A stretch of 64,000 nucleotides of DNA from Flavobacteriaceae bacterium UBA3159 (lineage in GTDB: Bacteria; Bacteroidota; Bacteroidia; Flavobacteriales; Flavobacteriaceae): the NCBI GenBank assembly GCA_002364535.1, contig DEYL01000010.1, forward strand, positions 55,601-119,600, in the 5' to 3' direction. Made by a program: the position numbers and the translations under genes. Below are positions 39,529 to 49,161 of the stretch, piece by piece. The notes under the pieces are model-generated. The model had not been told where the DNA came from, did not search any database, and worked only from the letters and a program-made list of their open reading frames with translations. The stretch's first letter is position 1. The number at the start of each line of letters is the position of its first letter.

Positions 39529-41937
39529 TCAAAGTAAAGGAAATTTATTGGGGTCGTTTTCATACATTATTTCGTAAACATATTCGAATATATCCTCGGC
39601 AGAGGGTTTTGAAAAATAATCCCCGTCTTCTGCATATGCAGGACGATGTTCGTTAGCCGAGAGTAACTTAGGTTGGCTGTCCAAAAGAGAGTATATATTT
39701 TGTTCTTCCAATAGTTGTTGTAAAATATACGCCGATGCTCCCCCCGGCATGTCCTCGTCTACGATCAGCAAACGGTTGGTTTTTGCTATACTGTGTCTAA
39801 TTTCTTTTTCCTTGTCAAAAGGGATCAGCGTTTGAACATCGATTACCTCAGCGCTGATATCATAACCTTCCAGTTTTAGGGCTACTTCATGGACAATCCT
39901 CAGGGTGGATCCGTAGGAAACCAAGGTAATATCAGTCCCTTCTTTTAGCACTTCAATTTTACCGATGGGTAAACAATATTCTCCCAGATTTGAAGGGAGT
40001 TTTTCTTTAATTCGGTAACCGTTGAGGGATTCAATGACAACTGCAGGTTGATTGGCTTTGAGTAAAGTGTTGTAAAACCCGGCAGCTTGGGTCATATTTC
40101 GGGGGACTAAAAGTTGTATCCCCCTAATCAAATGGATCAAACCGGCCATGGGAGAACCAGAATGCCAAATACCCTCCAGTCTGTGGCCTCTTGTTCTGAT
40201 GATCAGAGGTGCCAACTGTCTTCCTTTGGTTCGATAACTGAGTGATGCCAAATCATCACTTAAAATCTGAATACAATAGAGTATATAATCCAAATATTGA
40301 ATTTCTGCAATGGGTTTCAACCCACGAATAGACATACCAATTCCTTGTCCCACTATCGTGGCTTCTCTTATTCCGGCATCGGCAACCCTTGTATCACCGT
40401 ATTTATCCTGTAATCCTTCTAATCCTTGGTTGACTCCACCAATTTTTCCACTGTCCTCTCCAAAAATGATTAAACGGTCTTCTTTTTTGAGCAATTGGTC
40501 AAAATTATCTCTCAAAATAATCCTTCCGTCTACCATAGGAGCGTCTGTTCGATATTTTGGGGAAACTGATTCAACATGGTCAGTTCCGTTGATCCCCACA
40601 CTATAAAGGTGGGAGGAGTATTTTTCCTGCAATATGTCTTTGATGTTTTTTAACCACTTTTTAAAAGGTTCCGTATTTTTAATCTCGTTTTTGACCAGCA
40701 GGGGAAATGTTTTCCTGGCAGTTGCAATTACATCGCGAAAAAAGAGTTCTGTTTTTTCATTTAAATTTCTATGAAGGATTTTTAATTCCACATCACTGTT
40801 GGATTGTGTCATAAATGTTTCCAAAAATTCATTGAGTTGATCTCTTTGACTAAAAATGGGTTTTTGGTAGGCTTTCCAGGCTTTGTTTTTGGCCTCCTTG
40901 ACTTGAGTCTTAATTTCGGATTCTATTTTATTTAGGGATTCTTCATTTGATATTCCATTGGAAATAATCCATTCTCTAAACTTAAAGTTACAATCGTGTT
41001 CCTTTTCCCATTGCAGCCTTTCCTTGGACTTATACCTTTCATGAGAACCGGAAGTAGAGTGTCCTAGGGGCTGTGTAAGCTCTGTAACGTGAACTAAAAC
41101 AGGAATGTGCTTTTGTCGAGAAATTTTGGAGGCATAGTTATAGGTCTTGATCAGTGATGAATAATCCCACCCTTTGACATTTAAAATTTCAATTCCCATA
41201 TTGTCTTCTCTGGCAAAACCACTCAAGGCTTTGGAAATACTTTCCTTGGTCGTTTGTTGTTTGTTGTCTACAGAAATCCCATAGCCATCATCCCAAACAC
41301 TAATTACGATAGGGATTTGTAATACCCCCGCTGTGTTGATGGCTTCAAAGAATATACCTTCGCTGGTACTTGCGTTACCGATAGTTCCCCAAGCAATTTC
41401 ATCCCCATTATTGGAAAACTTCTTAGCTTTTTTGATTTTTGTGTTCCTGTATATTTTCGATGCTTGAGCCAGGCCAATCAAACGGGGCATTTGGGTAGCT
41501 GTAGAGGAAACATCCGAAACGTGATTTTTAGTAAGGGTCTGGTCTAGCCAAAGCCCTTTATCATCGATCAGCATATTGGAAAAATGACCAACCATTTGTC
41601 TGCCGGCAGACATGGGTTCGTTTTCGATATCTGCATGGGCATAGATGGCTGCAAAGAGTTTTTCTGGATTGAGATGGCCTTGCGCAAAAAGTAGGGTCTG
41701 ATCTCTATAGTAACCCGAACGAAAATCCCCTGGTTGAAAGAATCGATTGAGGACAATTTGTGGTAATTCTTTACCATCGCCAAAAATCCCGAAAGTCCCT
41801 TTACCACTCAACACCTCTCTACGACCAAGTATACTGGTTTGGCGACTGGTAAAAATAAGTTTGTAATCCTCAAGGACCTGTTTTTTGTAATCCTCGAAGC
41901 TTAATGTAGTATTACTTTCTTGGCTCTCAATCATCAT
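39529..41937 (-). CDS. 2-oxoacid dehydrogenase E1, fused alpha and beta subunits
   Basis: An 802-residue single-chain E1. The first half is the alpha, thiamine-diphosphate-binding part (GYYRDQTLLFAQG, MSAGRQMVGHFSN, AWGTIGNASTSEGIFFEAIN, WDDGYGISVDNKQ); the second half, from about residue 450, is the transketolase-like beta part (RLIIFGEDSGKIGGVNQGL, GLKPIAEIQYLDYILYCIQ, GEYCLPIGKIEVLKEGTDITLVSYG). It decarboxylates a 2-oxo acid, most likely branched-chain, and acylates lipoyl-E2; E2 and E3 genes are not here. Fusion of both chains is typical of Bacteroidota. The start may be either of two adjacent methionines. Confidence 0.92.
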   Translation of the reverse strand: MMIESQESNTTLSFEDYKKQVLEDYKLIFTSRQTSILGRREVLSGKGTFGIFGDGKELPQIVLNRFFQPGDFRSGYYRDQTLLFAQGHLNPEKLFAAIYAHADIENEPMSAGRQMVGHFSNMLIDDKGLWLDQTLTKNHVSDVSSTATQMPRLIGLAQASKIYRNTKIKKAKKFSNNGDEIAWGTIGNASTSEGIFFEAINTAGVLQIPIVISVWDDGYGISVDNKQQTTKESISKALSGFAREDNMGIEILNVKGWDYSSLIKTYNYASKISRQKHIPVLVHVTELTQPLGHSTSGSHERYKSKERLQWEKEHDCNFKFREWIISNGISNEESLNKIESEIKTQVKEAKNKAWKAYQKPIFSQRDQLNEFLETFMTQSNSDVELKILHRNLNEKTELFFRDVIATARKTFPLLVKNEIKNTEPFKKWLKNIKDILQEKYSSHLYSVGINGTDHVESVSPKYRTDAPMVDGRIILRDNFDQLLKKEDRLIIFGEDSGKIGGVNQGLEGLQDKYGDTRVADAGIREATIVGQGIGMSIRGLKPIAEIQYLDYILYCIQILSDDLASLSYRTKGRQLAPLIIRTRGHRLEGIWHSGSPMAGLIHLIRGIQLLVPRNMTQAAGFYNTLLKANQPAVVIESLNGYRIKEKLPSNLGEYCLPIGKIEVLKEGTDITLVSYGSTLRIVHEVALKLEGYDISAEVIDVQTLIPFDKEKEIRHSIAKTNRLLIVDEDMPGGASAYILQQLLEEQNIYSLLDSQPKLLSANEHRPAYAEDGDYFSKPSAEDIFEYVYEIMYENDPNKFPLL

Positions 41938-42011
41938 TTCTTCCTATAAATTTACAAAAATTTGACTTGGTAAATTGCACATATTCCTTTGGCTAGTAAT
42001 TTAAAACTACT

Positions 42012-44876
42012 CTAAAACCACCTTCTTGAAAAAAGTTTGGATAATTGTTTTGGGCTGAACAAGAGTATAAATCGTATTTTGGTTTCATACGGAATCTCAT
42101 TAAACTCCCACCCTTTGTTGGTGTTGAGGGGGAAAAAGATTTCCAAATAATCAGGAAGGATGTTAAAACGAATTCCGGAGCCATACAAAAAATGAGGATT
42201 AACATTGCGATTTTTGAGTATTCCCAAATCCACATAGGCCTCAATCCACTTCCAAATCCCCATTGTCACATTGGAGGTCAACAAGTAATCATTGGCAGTG
42301 GTGGGAAACAGCATGGATTTAAACCCTCCCTCAGCCATCACAATTTGTTGACTGAAAAAACCGTCATTTTCTGATCGTCCGAAATAGTTGTATCGGAAGA
42401 GATAATCTTGTGGACGATTGAGGTTAAAATCAAAAAAATTCGTCACCCGTTGGTTGTGATTTAAAAATTTTCCAGCAAAAACCCTTGCAGTCAACTGACT
42501 CCCATTGGACAGCAGTTTTCTGAAGTCAAATGTCATTTCTAGTTTAGTAAATTTTTTTGAATACTGTAAACCGGTTTCAAAAGTGGTGTGTTTTAGTGCT
42601 CCACGGTTTGAATATACATATCGTAGATTAAAAAGTTCGTAGTTGGGATTGGTAATTGGATCCAGTGGGCTGTCTCTCTTTACGCTGAAATAGTATAATC
42701 CAATTGCATTTTGCTTGTTGGATCTAAAATCATCAGTCCTGAAATAAAGGTTTATCCCGGGGGTTATGACTTGATACCTCAAATCTTCAGTGTAGTGGTA
42801 ACTGCTCCCGTAGAAGCCCAAAGTGGTTACGTAATTACTTTTTTCGATATTGTTAAGACGGTAAAACATTTTTACTTTGCCCACCAAATTTTTTTGAAGT
42901 GTAGAGTATTGAGGCATCAATTCAAAGGTGAATTTTTGAGTCAAAAAACCCTTGTCGTAAAATCTAGATCCTAGTGATAACCCGTCATACAGATTGTAAT
43001 TTACTACAGGATTGTAATAGATTTGATTTCTTTTGGGTGATTCGTAATCCCTCAAAAAATTGAATTGAAGGGGTTTGAGGTTTAGAAAGTTTTTGGCGTG
43101 GCGCCAATTGTTATTCTTGTTGGACTCGGGTAATCTTATTTCTGGATTAATGGCCACGAAGTCGGGATTTAAATCTTTTAGTTTTATGCTGAAATCAGTT
43201 CCCATGTCATCAATCCACATTTGATCAACTATCGAATCGTTTTTGACTTGAGAGAGAATAAAAGGAATCTTGTCATCAGAGTGTCTGGAGATTCTTACTT
43301 CAATGCTATCATTGTTTTTTTTGAGGTTTTTAATTTTAAGGTCAATGGGCAATCGTTCTTTGAGATAAAATTTTCCAAACCAATTAATGTCTTTGGGACT
43401 GTTTTTTTTCATTAAATCAAGTAAACTTAATGGTTTCAAAGGTTGGTTGAGATATTCTTTTAATGCTTGATTAAGAGGTTTTTTTCCTATATAATGCTCG
43501 ATATACCTCAGCCCAATACCAACGTGGTAGGGAGAGCCAATTTTTTCATTAAACTTGACCAACTGATCTTTGGGCAAGAAATCGGACTGATGAAGATTGG
43601 CCCGTTCCATAAACTCATAATACATCCAAAAACTTTCATTGAAGTCGATGTCTGCCAAAGTGTAGGCTTTCATTAGCCAAAATCCTCCAACACGACCCAG
43701 GTATTTCTCATTAGGATAATAGGTTTCGATGTACTTGATCATCAAGTAGGTTTGAAGTCCCCCAATAATCCAATGGTCTTGCCTGAGATCTACCGGTATG
43801 TTATTCGATAAGTAAAAATGCAAATAGGATTTTAAAAAGCTTACTTCGTCTAAAAATAAATCGTTAAAAGGCGCCAAAAATTTTGGTAGGTCATTCAGTC
43901 CAAAAAAAGGATTTTTGTCATAAACCAATGCCGGTACCAAATACCTATTTTCTCCTTTAAAGTCGAATACATTGGAGATAAACTCATCAATCCGCTTGAC
44001 CTTGTCAATATTGACCTCTTTGTTTTTAGTTTTTTTAAATATATCGGTCAAAATAACTCGATCATCGGCTGTTTTAAAAGTTTGAAATGGGTTGTCATTT
44101 GAAAGATAAAGGCTTACTTCTCTTGTGTGTTGACCGGAAAAGTAATGCACCCCATCTTCTACCTTGTTTTTCTGAAGGTTGGCTTGGACAGTGCATCCTT
44201 CGGGAATGCTAAGTTTCAGGTGATATTCGGCCACTTGGATGCTGTAGTCGTCAAGGTTGAGGTTGCTGTAGTTTTTCCATTGGTTTTCGTAAATCGGACT
44301 TAAGGCAATATACCAATATCTCAAGAGGGTGTCTCCTTTGTCATTGTATCCGTATCCTGTAAATTTAACATCCGGTATCACCACCTGATAGTCAAGGACT
44401 ACGGTCAATGTATTGTTTTCCTTATTCTTTGAGTCATAGATCACCTTAATTATATCGGGCTGGTTATCCATTCTTTCCCATTTGGCTTGCAAACCATTGA
44501 TTTTTATGAAGTTGATGTTTGTTGCACCAAACTTGAGTTTGTTGGAAAGATAAAAGCTTCGATCGTATTCCTCTACAAACCTCTGAGCTAAAGGGGTTTT
44601 GGCATTAGAATATGCATTGGACCAATCCGAAAGATAAAGGGTGTCCCCACTATTCGTATAGGGTTTTTTAAAGAATATTTTTTGACGAATTGTGATTTTT
44701 TTTCTATTGTCATCAATGGAGGCATCTATATCATATGAAATCTTATCCTGAGCGAAAATGAAACAACCTCCGATCAAAATGAATGCGATAAAATATGTTG
44801 GATTTCTTGTAATGATAATATTAGAAGTTTGGTTTAAAAAATTCCTGCTTATAAAATTTTTGAAGCTGCTCCACAA
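42012..44876 (-). CDS. gluzincin-like surface protein with C-terminal beta-barrel, no HExxH
   Basis: A protein of up to 954 residues. After a signal peptide (TRNPTYFIAFILIGGCFIFA) comes an M1-aminopeptidase-like beta domain (ITIRQKIFFKK, LSDWSNAYSN). The region corresponding to the catalytic domain reads DHWIIGGLQTYLMIKYIETYYP, where an M1 enzyme would have HExxH; no zinc motif is present. The last 350 residues alternate hydrophobic and aromatic residues like an outer-membrane barrel. A non-peptidase role is inferred. The only conventional start in frame is TTG at 44876, giving a 56-base overlap with the LOG gene; a rare ATT at 44819 or 44813 would fit the signal peptide better. Confidence 0.75.
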   Translation of the reverse strand: MWSSFKNFISRNFLNQTSNIIITRNPTYFIAFILIGGCFIFAQDKISYDIDASIDDNRKKITIRQKIFFKKPYTNSGDTLYLSDWSNAYSNAKTPLAQRFVEEYDRSFYLSNKLKFGATNINFIKINGLQAKWERMDNQPDIIKVIYDSKNKENNTLTVVLDYQVVIPDVKFTGYGYNDKGDTLLRYWYIALSPIYENQWKNYSNLNLDDYSIQVAEYHLKLSIPEGCTVQANLQKNKVEDGVHYFSGQHTREVSLYLSNDNPFQTFKTADDRVILTDIFKKTKNKEVNIDKVKRIDEFISNVFDFKGENRYLVPALVYDKNPFFGLNDLPKFLAPFNDLFLDEVSFLKSYLHFYLSNNIPVDLRQDHWIIGGLQTYLMIKYIETYYPNEKYLGRVGGFWLMKAYTLADIDFNESFWMYYEFMERANLHQSDFLPKDQLVKFNEKIGSPYHVGIGLRYIEHYIGKKPLNQALKEYLNQPLKPLSLLDLMKKNSPKDINWFGKFYLKERLPIDLKIKNLKKNNDSIEVRISRHSDDKIPFILSQVKNDSIVDQMWIDDMGTDFSIKLKDLNPDFVAINPEIRLPESNKNNNWRHAKNFLNLKPLQFNFLRDYESPKRNQIYYNPVVNYNLYDGLSLGSRFYDKGFLTQKFTFELMPQYSTLQKNLVGKVKMFYRLNNIEKSNYVTTLGFYGSSYHYTEDLRYQVITPGINLYFRTDDFRSNKQNAIGLYYFSVKRDSPLDPITNPNYELFNLRYVYSNRGALKHTTFETGLQYSKKFTKLEMTFDFRKLLSNGSQLTARVFAGKFLNHNQRVTNFFDFNLNRPQDYLFRYNYFGRSENDGFFSQQIVMAEGGFKSMLFPTTANDYLLTSNVTMGIWKWIEAYVDLGILKNRNVNPHFLYGSGIRFNILPDYLEIFFPLNTNKGWEFNEIPYETKIRFILLFSPKQLSKLFSRRWF

Positions 44877-45510
44877 CTTCTTCTTTAGAATCTACCACAT
44901 GGATTAAATTCAAGTCGTCAGGATCAAGCTTATTTTCTTTTAAAAGGACAACTTTAATCCAGTCCAATAGTCCACTCCAGTATTCTTTCCCCACTAATAA
45001 AATCGGAAATTTTTTGATTTTTTCAGTTTGAATTAATGTCAATGCTTCGAACAGTTCGTCGAGGGTGCCCAAGCCACCGGGCATAACGACAAACCCCTGT
45101 GAGTATTTAATGAACATGACTTTTCTCACGAAAAAATATTCAAAATTCATCAGTTTATCATCGTCAATAAATTCGTTGTGTTTTTGTTCAAAGGGCAGAT
45201 TAATGTTGAGTCCAACAGAAGTTCCACCTCCTTTTTTTGCGCCCAAATTAGCAGCCTCCATGATGCCCGGCCCCCCTCCTGTAATGACTCCAAGCCCAGA
45301 TTTAACTATGGCCTCAGCAATGTCAATCGTCAGTTGGTATTGAGGATCATCGGAAGCTGTTCTGGCAGAGCCAAACAAGGAAATACAGGGGCCAATCTTA
45401 CTCATTTTTTCATACCCATCTACAAATTCTGCCATGATTTTGAACAATGCCCAAGAGTCATTGGCTTTAATTTCGCTCCAATTTTTACTTTGGTTTTTAA
45501 ATAGGTTCAT
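44821..45510 (-). CDS. LOG-family (TIGR00730) Rossmann-fold protein
   Basis: A 229-residue protein with the LOG signatures GGGPGIMEAANLGAKKGGG and PGGLGTLDELFEALTLIQTEK, and SLFGSARTASDDP near the N-terminus. The family hydrolyses nucleoside 5'-monophosphates, including cytokinin ribotides, to free base; older annotation as lysine decarboxylase is misleading. Natural substrate here is unknown. It follows uvrA by one base on the minus strand, so they are cotranscribed, and its 3' end runs into the gluzincin-like gene. Confidence 0.9.
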   Translation of the reverse strand: MNLFKNQSKNWSEIKANDSWALFKIMAEFVDGYEKMSKIGPCISLFGSARTASDDPQYQLTIDIAEAIVKSGLGVITGGGPGIMEAANLGAKKGGGTSVGLNINLPFEQKHNEFIDDDKLMNFEYFFVRKVMFIKYSQGFVVMPGGLGTLDELFEALTLIQTEKIKKFPILLVGKEYWSGLLDWIKVVLLKENKLDPDDLNLIHVVDSKEEVVEQLQKFYKQEFFKPNF

Positions 45511-45511
45511 T

Positions 45512-48349
45512 TTAAACAGTTTTAAGTTCTTTCGCCAGATGTTTACCAGTATAACTTTTTTTAAGTTTTACAATTTCTTCGGGGGTACCTTCGCCCACTA
45601 GAGTTCCTCCGTTTTTACCACCTTCAGGCCCTATATCAATCAAATGATCTACTAATTTGATTACATCCATATTGTGTTCGATGATCAAGACCGTATTACC
45701 TCTTTTGACGAGTCGCTCCAATACCTCCATCAATACCCTAACGTCTTCGAAGTGAAGTCCGGTGGTGGGTTCATCCAATATATATAGAGTTTGTCCTGTA
45801 TCCTTTTTGGACAATTCGGTAGCCAATTTAATGCGCTGTGCCTCACCTCCGGATAGGGTTGTAGAGGATTGACCCAAGGTAATGTATCCCAAACCGACAT
45901 CCTGAACTGTTTTTAATTTCCGATATATTTTGGGATGGCTTTCGAAAAAATCGCAAGCCTGATTGACCGTCATTTCCAAAACGTCGGCAATGGATTTACC
46001 TTTATACCTTATTTCCAGCGTTTCTCGGTTAAAACGTTTGCCATTACAGGTTTCACATTCTACATGTACATCGGGCAAAAAGTTCATTTCGATAACTTTC
46101 ATTCCTCCTCCTTGGCAGGTTTCACACCTTCCTCCTTTGACATTAAAACTGAATCTACCAGGCTTGTAACCTCTGATTTGCGCCTCCGGTGTCAAGGTAA
46201 ATAAGGTTCTGATTTCGCTAAAAACACCGCAATAGGTGGCCGGATTACTTCTAGGAGTTCTGCCGATAGGAGACTGATTGACATCTACCACCTTATCCAA
46301 GTAATTTAGTCCCTCAATTTTTTTATAGGGCAGTGGAGTCTTGACACCGTTGTATATGTGTGTATTGAGAATAGGGTAGAGGGTTTCGTTGATCAAGGTT
46401 GATTTTCCACTGCCCGATACACCGGTAACACCAATCATGATTCCCAAAGGAATATTGATTTCAATATTTTTTAAGTTATTTCCGGTACAGCCAGACAAAA
46501 TAATGCGCTTACCATTGCCCTTTCTCCTTTTTTCGGGTAACTCTATGTTCTTTTGATGGTTTAGATATTGTGCGGTCAGTGTTTGCTGTTTTTTTAGCAT
46601 TTTGGGGCTTCCCTCGGAAATGATTTCACCTCCGTTTTTCCCGGCCATAGGCCCTATATCAATGATGTGATCGGCACGCAATATCATGTCCTTGTCGTGC
46701 TCCACAACAATGACTGAGTTACCAATATCCCTCAATGACTCAAGGGAATTGATAAGTTTTTCGTTGTCCCTCTGGTGCAAACCAATACTGGGTTCATCTA
46801 GGATATATAGAACACCTACCAATTGAGATCCTATTTGAGTGGCTAATCTGATGCGTTGTGCTTCTCCTCCGGATAGGGATTTAGAAGAGCGGTTTAATGA
46901 CAGGTAATTGAGGCCTACATCCAGCAAGAATTGCAACCTTGTTTTGATTTCCTTGATAATTTCTTCTGCTACTTTAAGCTCGTTAGGGAACAATTTTTCG
47001 GATAAATCTTCAAACCACTGAAAAAGGTCCCCCAAATCTAAAGAGCTGACATCGGCAATGTTGAGATCGTCAATTTTAAAGTTTAAAGATTCTTGATTCA
47101 AACGAGCTCCCTGGCATATACTGCACTTTTTTTCATCCATAAACCCATAGGCCCAACGTTTGATACCGGCAGCGTCAGTATTGTCAAATTGGTGTTTGAT
47201 GAAATTTTCGATACCCTCATAGTCAATTTTGTAATCTCTGGTAATTCCCAGTTCTTTGGAGGCTACTGAGAACTTTTCATTTCCCCCTTTAAGAATGACC
47301 TCTAGTGCCTCTTTTGGTATTTTTTTTATCGGATCGGAGAGAAAAAATTTATAGCGTTTGGCGATTACTTCCATTTGTTTGAATGCCCAATTACTTTTCT
47401 TTTCTCCTAAAGGAGCGATCCCTCCTTTTTCTATGGAAATTCGATCATCGGGAATGATTTTGTTTCTACTCACGTCAAACTGATTTCCCAAACCTTTGCA
47501 ATTCAAACACATCCCTTTGGGGGAGTTGAAAGAAAAAGAGTTGGGTTCCGGAAGTGAATAGGAAACCCCGGAGGTGGGACACATCAACTTCCTGCTGAAA
47601 TAGCGAGGTTTTTCTGTTTCTGCATCGATCAAGACTATGGATTCCTCACCGTAATGCATGGCCGTTTTGATGGATTCGTTCAGCCTTTTGAGATCATTTT
47701 CTTCTTTTTTAACCCTTAACCTGTCAACAATCAATTCGATATCATGTATTTTGTATCGATCCACACGCATACCGCGTTTTAAATCCAGGATTTCACCGTC
47801 TACCCTTACCCTCAGAAAACCCTGTCTGGAAAGAGAGTCAAACAATTCTCTGTAATGTCCTTTACGCGCCTTAACCAAAGGAGATAAAATGATGACTTTT
47901 TTTTTCATATACTCCTCCAATATCAATTCAAGGATTTGATCGTCACTGTAGTTGACCATTTTCTCCTGGCTTACATAACTGTATGCTGTTCCCACACGTG
48001 CAAAAAGAAGTCGTATGTAATCGTATAGCTCGGTTATGGTGCCTACAGTAGAACGCGGACTTTTAGAGGTGGTTTTTTGTTCAATGGCAATTACAGGAGA
48101 AAGACCATCTATTTTATCTACGTCGGGTCTTTCAAGATTGCCTAAAAATTTTCTTACATAGGCCGAAAAAGTTTCCATATACCGACGTTGTCCCTCTGCA
48201 TAGATGGTATCAAAGGCCAATGAAGATTTTCCACTACCGGAAAGTCCGGTAATGACTACTAACTTTTCCCTGGGTATTTTAAGGCTTACATTCTTAAGGT
48301 TATGAACCCTTGCTCCCTGAATGTCAATACAATTATCGCTTTCTTTCAT
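45512..48349 (-). CDS. uvrA: excinuclease ABC subunit UvrA
   Basis: A 945-residue damage-recognition ATPase. Both ABC modules are present: Walker [15 protein letters not shown] and [13 protein letters not shown], signatures [18 protein letters not shown] and [18 protein letters not shown], and matching Walker B aspartates. The C-terminal zinc module is CETCQGGG with [10 protein letters not shown]; the first one reads CPTS...CLNC, with one expected cysteine replaced by serine as in other Bacteroidota sequences I recall. It scans DNA with UvrB in nucleotide excision repair. ATG at 48349 is preferred to the TTG two codons upstream, and sits 11 bases after a TATTTTTG box. Confidence 0.97.
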   Translation of the reverse strand: MKESDNCIDIQGARVHNLKNVSLKIPREKLVVITGLSGSGKSSLAFDTIYAEGQRRYMETFSAYVRKFLGNLERPDVDKIDGLSPVIAIEQKTTSKSPRSTVGTITELYDYIRLLFARVGTAYSYVSQEKMVNYSDDQILELILEEYMKKKVIILSPLVKARKGHYRELFDSLSRQGFLRVRVDGEILDLKRGMRVDRYKIHDIELIVDRLRVKKEENDLKRLNESIKTAMHYGEESIVLIDAETEKPRYFSRKLMCPTSGVSYSLPEPNSFSFNSPKGMCLNCKGLGNQFDVSRNKIIPDDRISIEKGGIAPLGEKKSNWAFKQMEVIAKRYKFFLSDPIKKIPKEALEVILKGGNEKFSVASKELGITRDYKIDYEGIENFIKHQFDNTDAAGIKRWAYGFMDEKKCSICQGARLNQESLNFKIDDLNIADVSSLDLGDLFQWFEDLSEKLFPNELKVAEEIIKEIKTRLQFLLDVGLNYLSLNRSSKSLSGGEAQRIRLATQIGSQLVGVLYILDEPSIGLHQRDNEKLINSLESLRDIGNSVIVVEHDKDMILRADHIIDIGPMAGKNGGEIISEGSPKMLKKQQTLTAQYLNHQKNIELPEKRRKGNGKRIILSGCTGNNLKNIEINIPLGIMIGVTGVSGSGKSTLINETLYPILNTHIYNGVKTPLPYKKIEGLNYLDKVVDVNQSPIGRTPRSNPATYCGVFSEIRTLFTLTPEAQIRGYKPGRFSFNVKGGRCETCQGGGMKVIEMNFLPDVHVECETCNGKRFNRETLEIRYKGKSIADVLEMTVNQACDFFESHPKIYRKLKTVQDVGLGYITLGQSSTTLSGGEAQRIKLATELSKKDTGQTLYILDEPTTGLHFEDVRVLMEVLERLVKRGNTVLIIEHNMDVIKLVDHLIDIGPEGGKNGGTLVGEGTPEEIVKLKKSYTGKHLAKELKTV

Positions 48350-48360
48350 AGTCAATCTTG

Positions 48361-48368
48361 CAAAAATA
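48361..48368 (-). promoter_or_regulatory. -7 box TAnnTTTG for uvrA
   Basis: TATTTTTG on the minus strand, 11 bases before the uvrA ATG. No LexA-like palindrome is seen around it. Confidence 0.5.
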
Positions 48369-48414
48369 AGAATTTATATAGGTAATCTTATATAAGTGAG
48401 TATCTTAACTTATC

Positions 48415-49031
48415 TCAAAGTGAATAAATAAAACTCTGCATGTGACTTTCCGAAAGATTTTCTTTTTCGCGTTTGACAAAACCTTCCAATTCATTAAAAA
48501 AAACCTTAAAATCCAAGGCGATATTTGAGTAATTTTTTTCCAAATTTAGAACCGCTAAGGACATATTAGAAGGGAATCTTGTGCGCTGAGATATTTGATA
48601 AAGAATGCTTTCCAAGCCCTGCAGAGATCGATAAGCCACAAACCAATTGTATTTTGCGATGACCGGTAATATTTTTTTTTATAAGGGAGACTCCCCGTGT
48701 ATCCTTGCATCAAGAGCTAAGACTGCCTGCTGAAGTCCTACAGTGGGGCGGGGAGATAAAACTCTAATTGAGACGCCAAAAAATGATCAAAGAACATATC
48801 GACAATGACCCTGCTGTAGTGACCGAATTGAGGAAACAATAGGTTGACATTCTTTTTAAATAAGGGGTGTTGATCGGTAAAATGATCAATTTTTCGATGC
48901 AGTAAAATTCCCTTTTGAATGGTCTCAAGATAGTCTAAATTAGCTTTTCCTTTTACATGATCTGCTATAAAATTACAAATGGTCAGGGCTTCATCAGCCA
49001 CGGAAAGGTAGACATGTGCCAGGTAATTCAT
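48415..49031 (-). pseudogene. acpH: acyl-carrier-protein phosphodiesterase (AcpH), broken
   Basis: The N-terminal half (49031 to about 48738) reads MNYLAHVYLSVADEALTICN and continues with HRKIDHFTDQHPLFK and VIVDMFFDHFLASQL, matching AcpH, which removes phosphopantetheine from ACP. It ends at TAG after YLPAPL. The C-terminal half is in another frame: QQAVLALDARIHGESPL, a TAA beside an A9 run, then ILPVIAKYNWFVAYRSLQGLE, with the family's C-terminal QRTRFPSNMSLAV and a terminal FFNELEGFV block down to 48415. One frameshift and at least one stop separate the halves. The spacing is otherwise close to a normal 200-residue AcpH, so decay is recent. It retains a TAATTTTG promoter box. Confidence 0.88.
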
Positions 49032-49069
49032 TCGATTATTTGTTCCTGAAAATTTGATTCAAAATTAAT

Positions 49070-49077
49070 ACAATTGG
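49070..49077 (-). promoter_or_regulatory. -7 box TAnnTTTG upstream of broken acpH
   Basis: TAATTTTG on the minus strand, 38 bases before the ATG of the acpH pseudogene; the promoter may have outlived the gene. Confidence 0.35.
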
Positions 49078-49150
49078 CCCAGTGAAGTGATAAATCAACA
49101 ATGTGGATTAAGAAGAAAAAAAATGAGGAGGCTAAAAATAGAGTATTCAT

Positions 49151-49158
49151 TATCTTTG
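49151..49158 (+). promoter_or_regulatory. -7 box TAnnTTTG for glmM
   Basis: TATCTTTG ends three bases before the preferred glmM ATG at 49162; if used, the transcript would be leaderless. The longer open frame from 49087 would place this box inside the gene. Confidence 0.4.
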
Positions 49159-49161
49159 ACC

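Noticed and set aside
48415..48639. Separate 74-codon hypothetical gene
   Set aside because: Its sequence is the C-terminal half of AcpH in a shifted frame, so it belongs to the acpH pseudogene.
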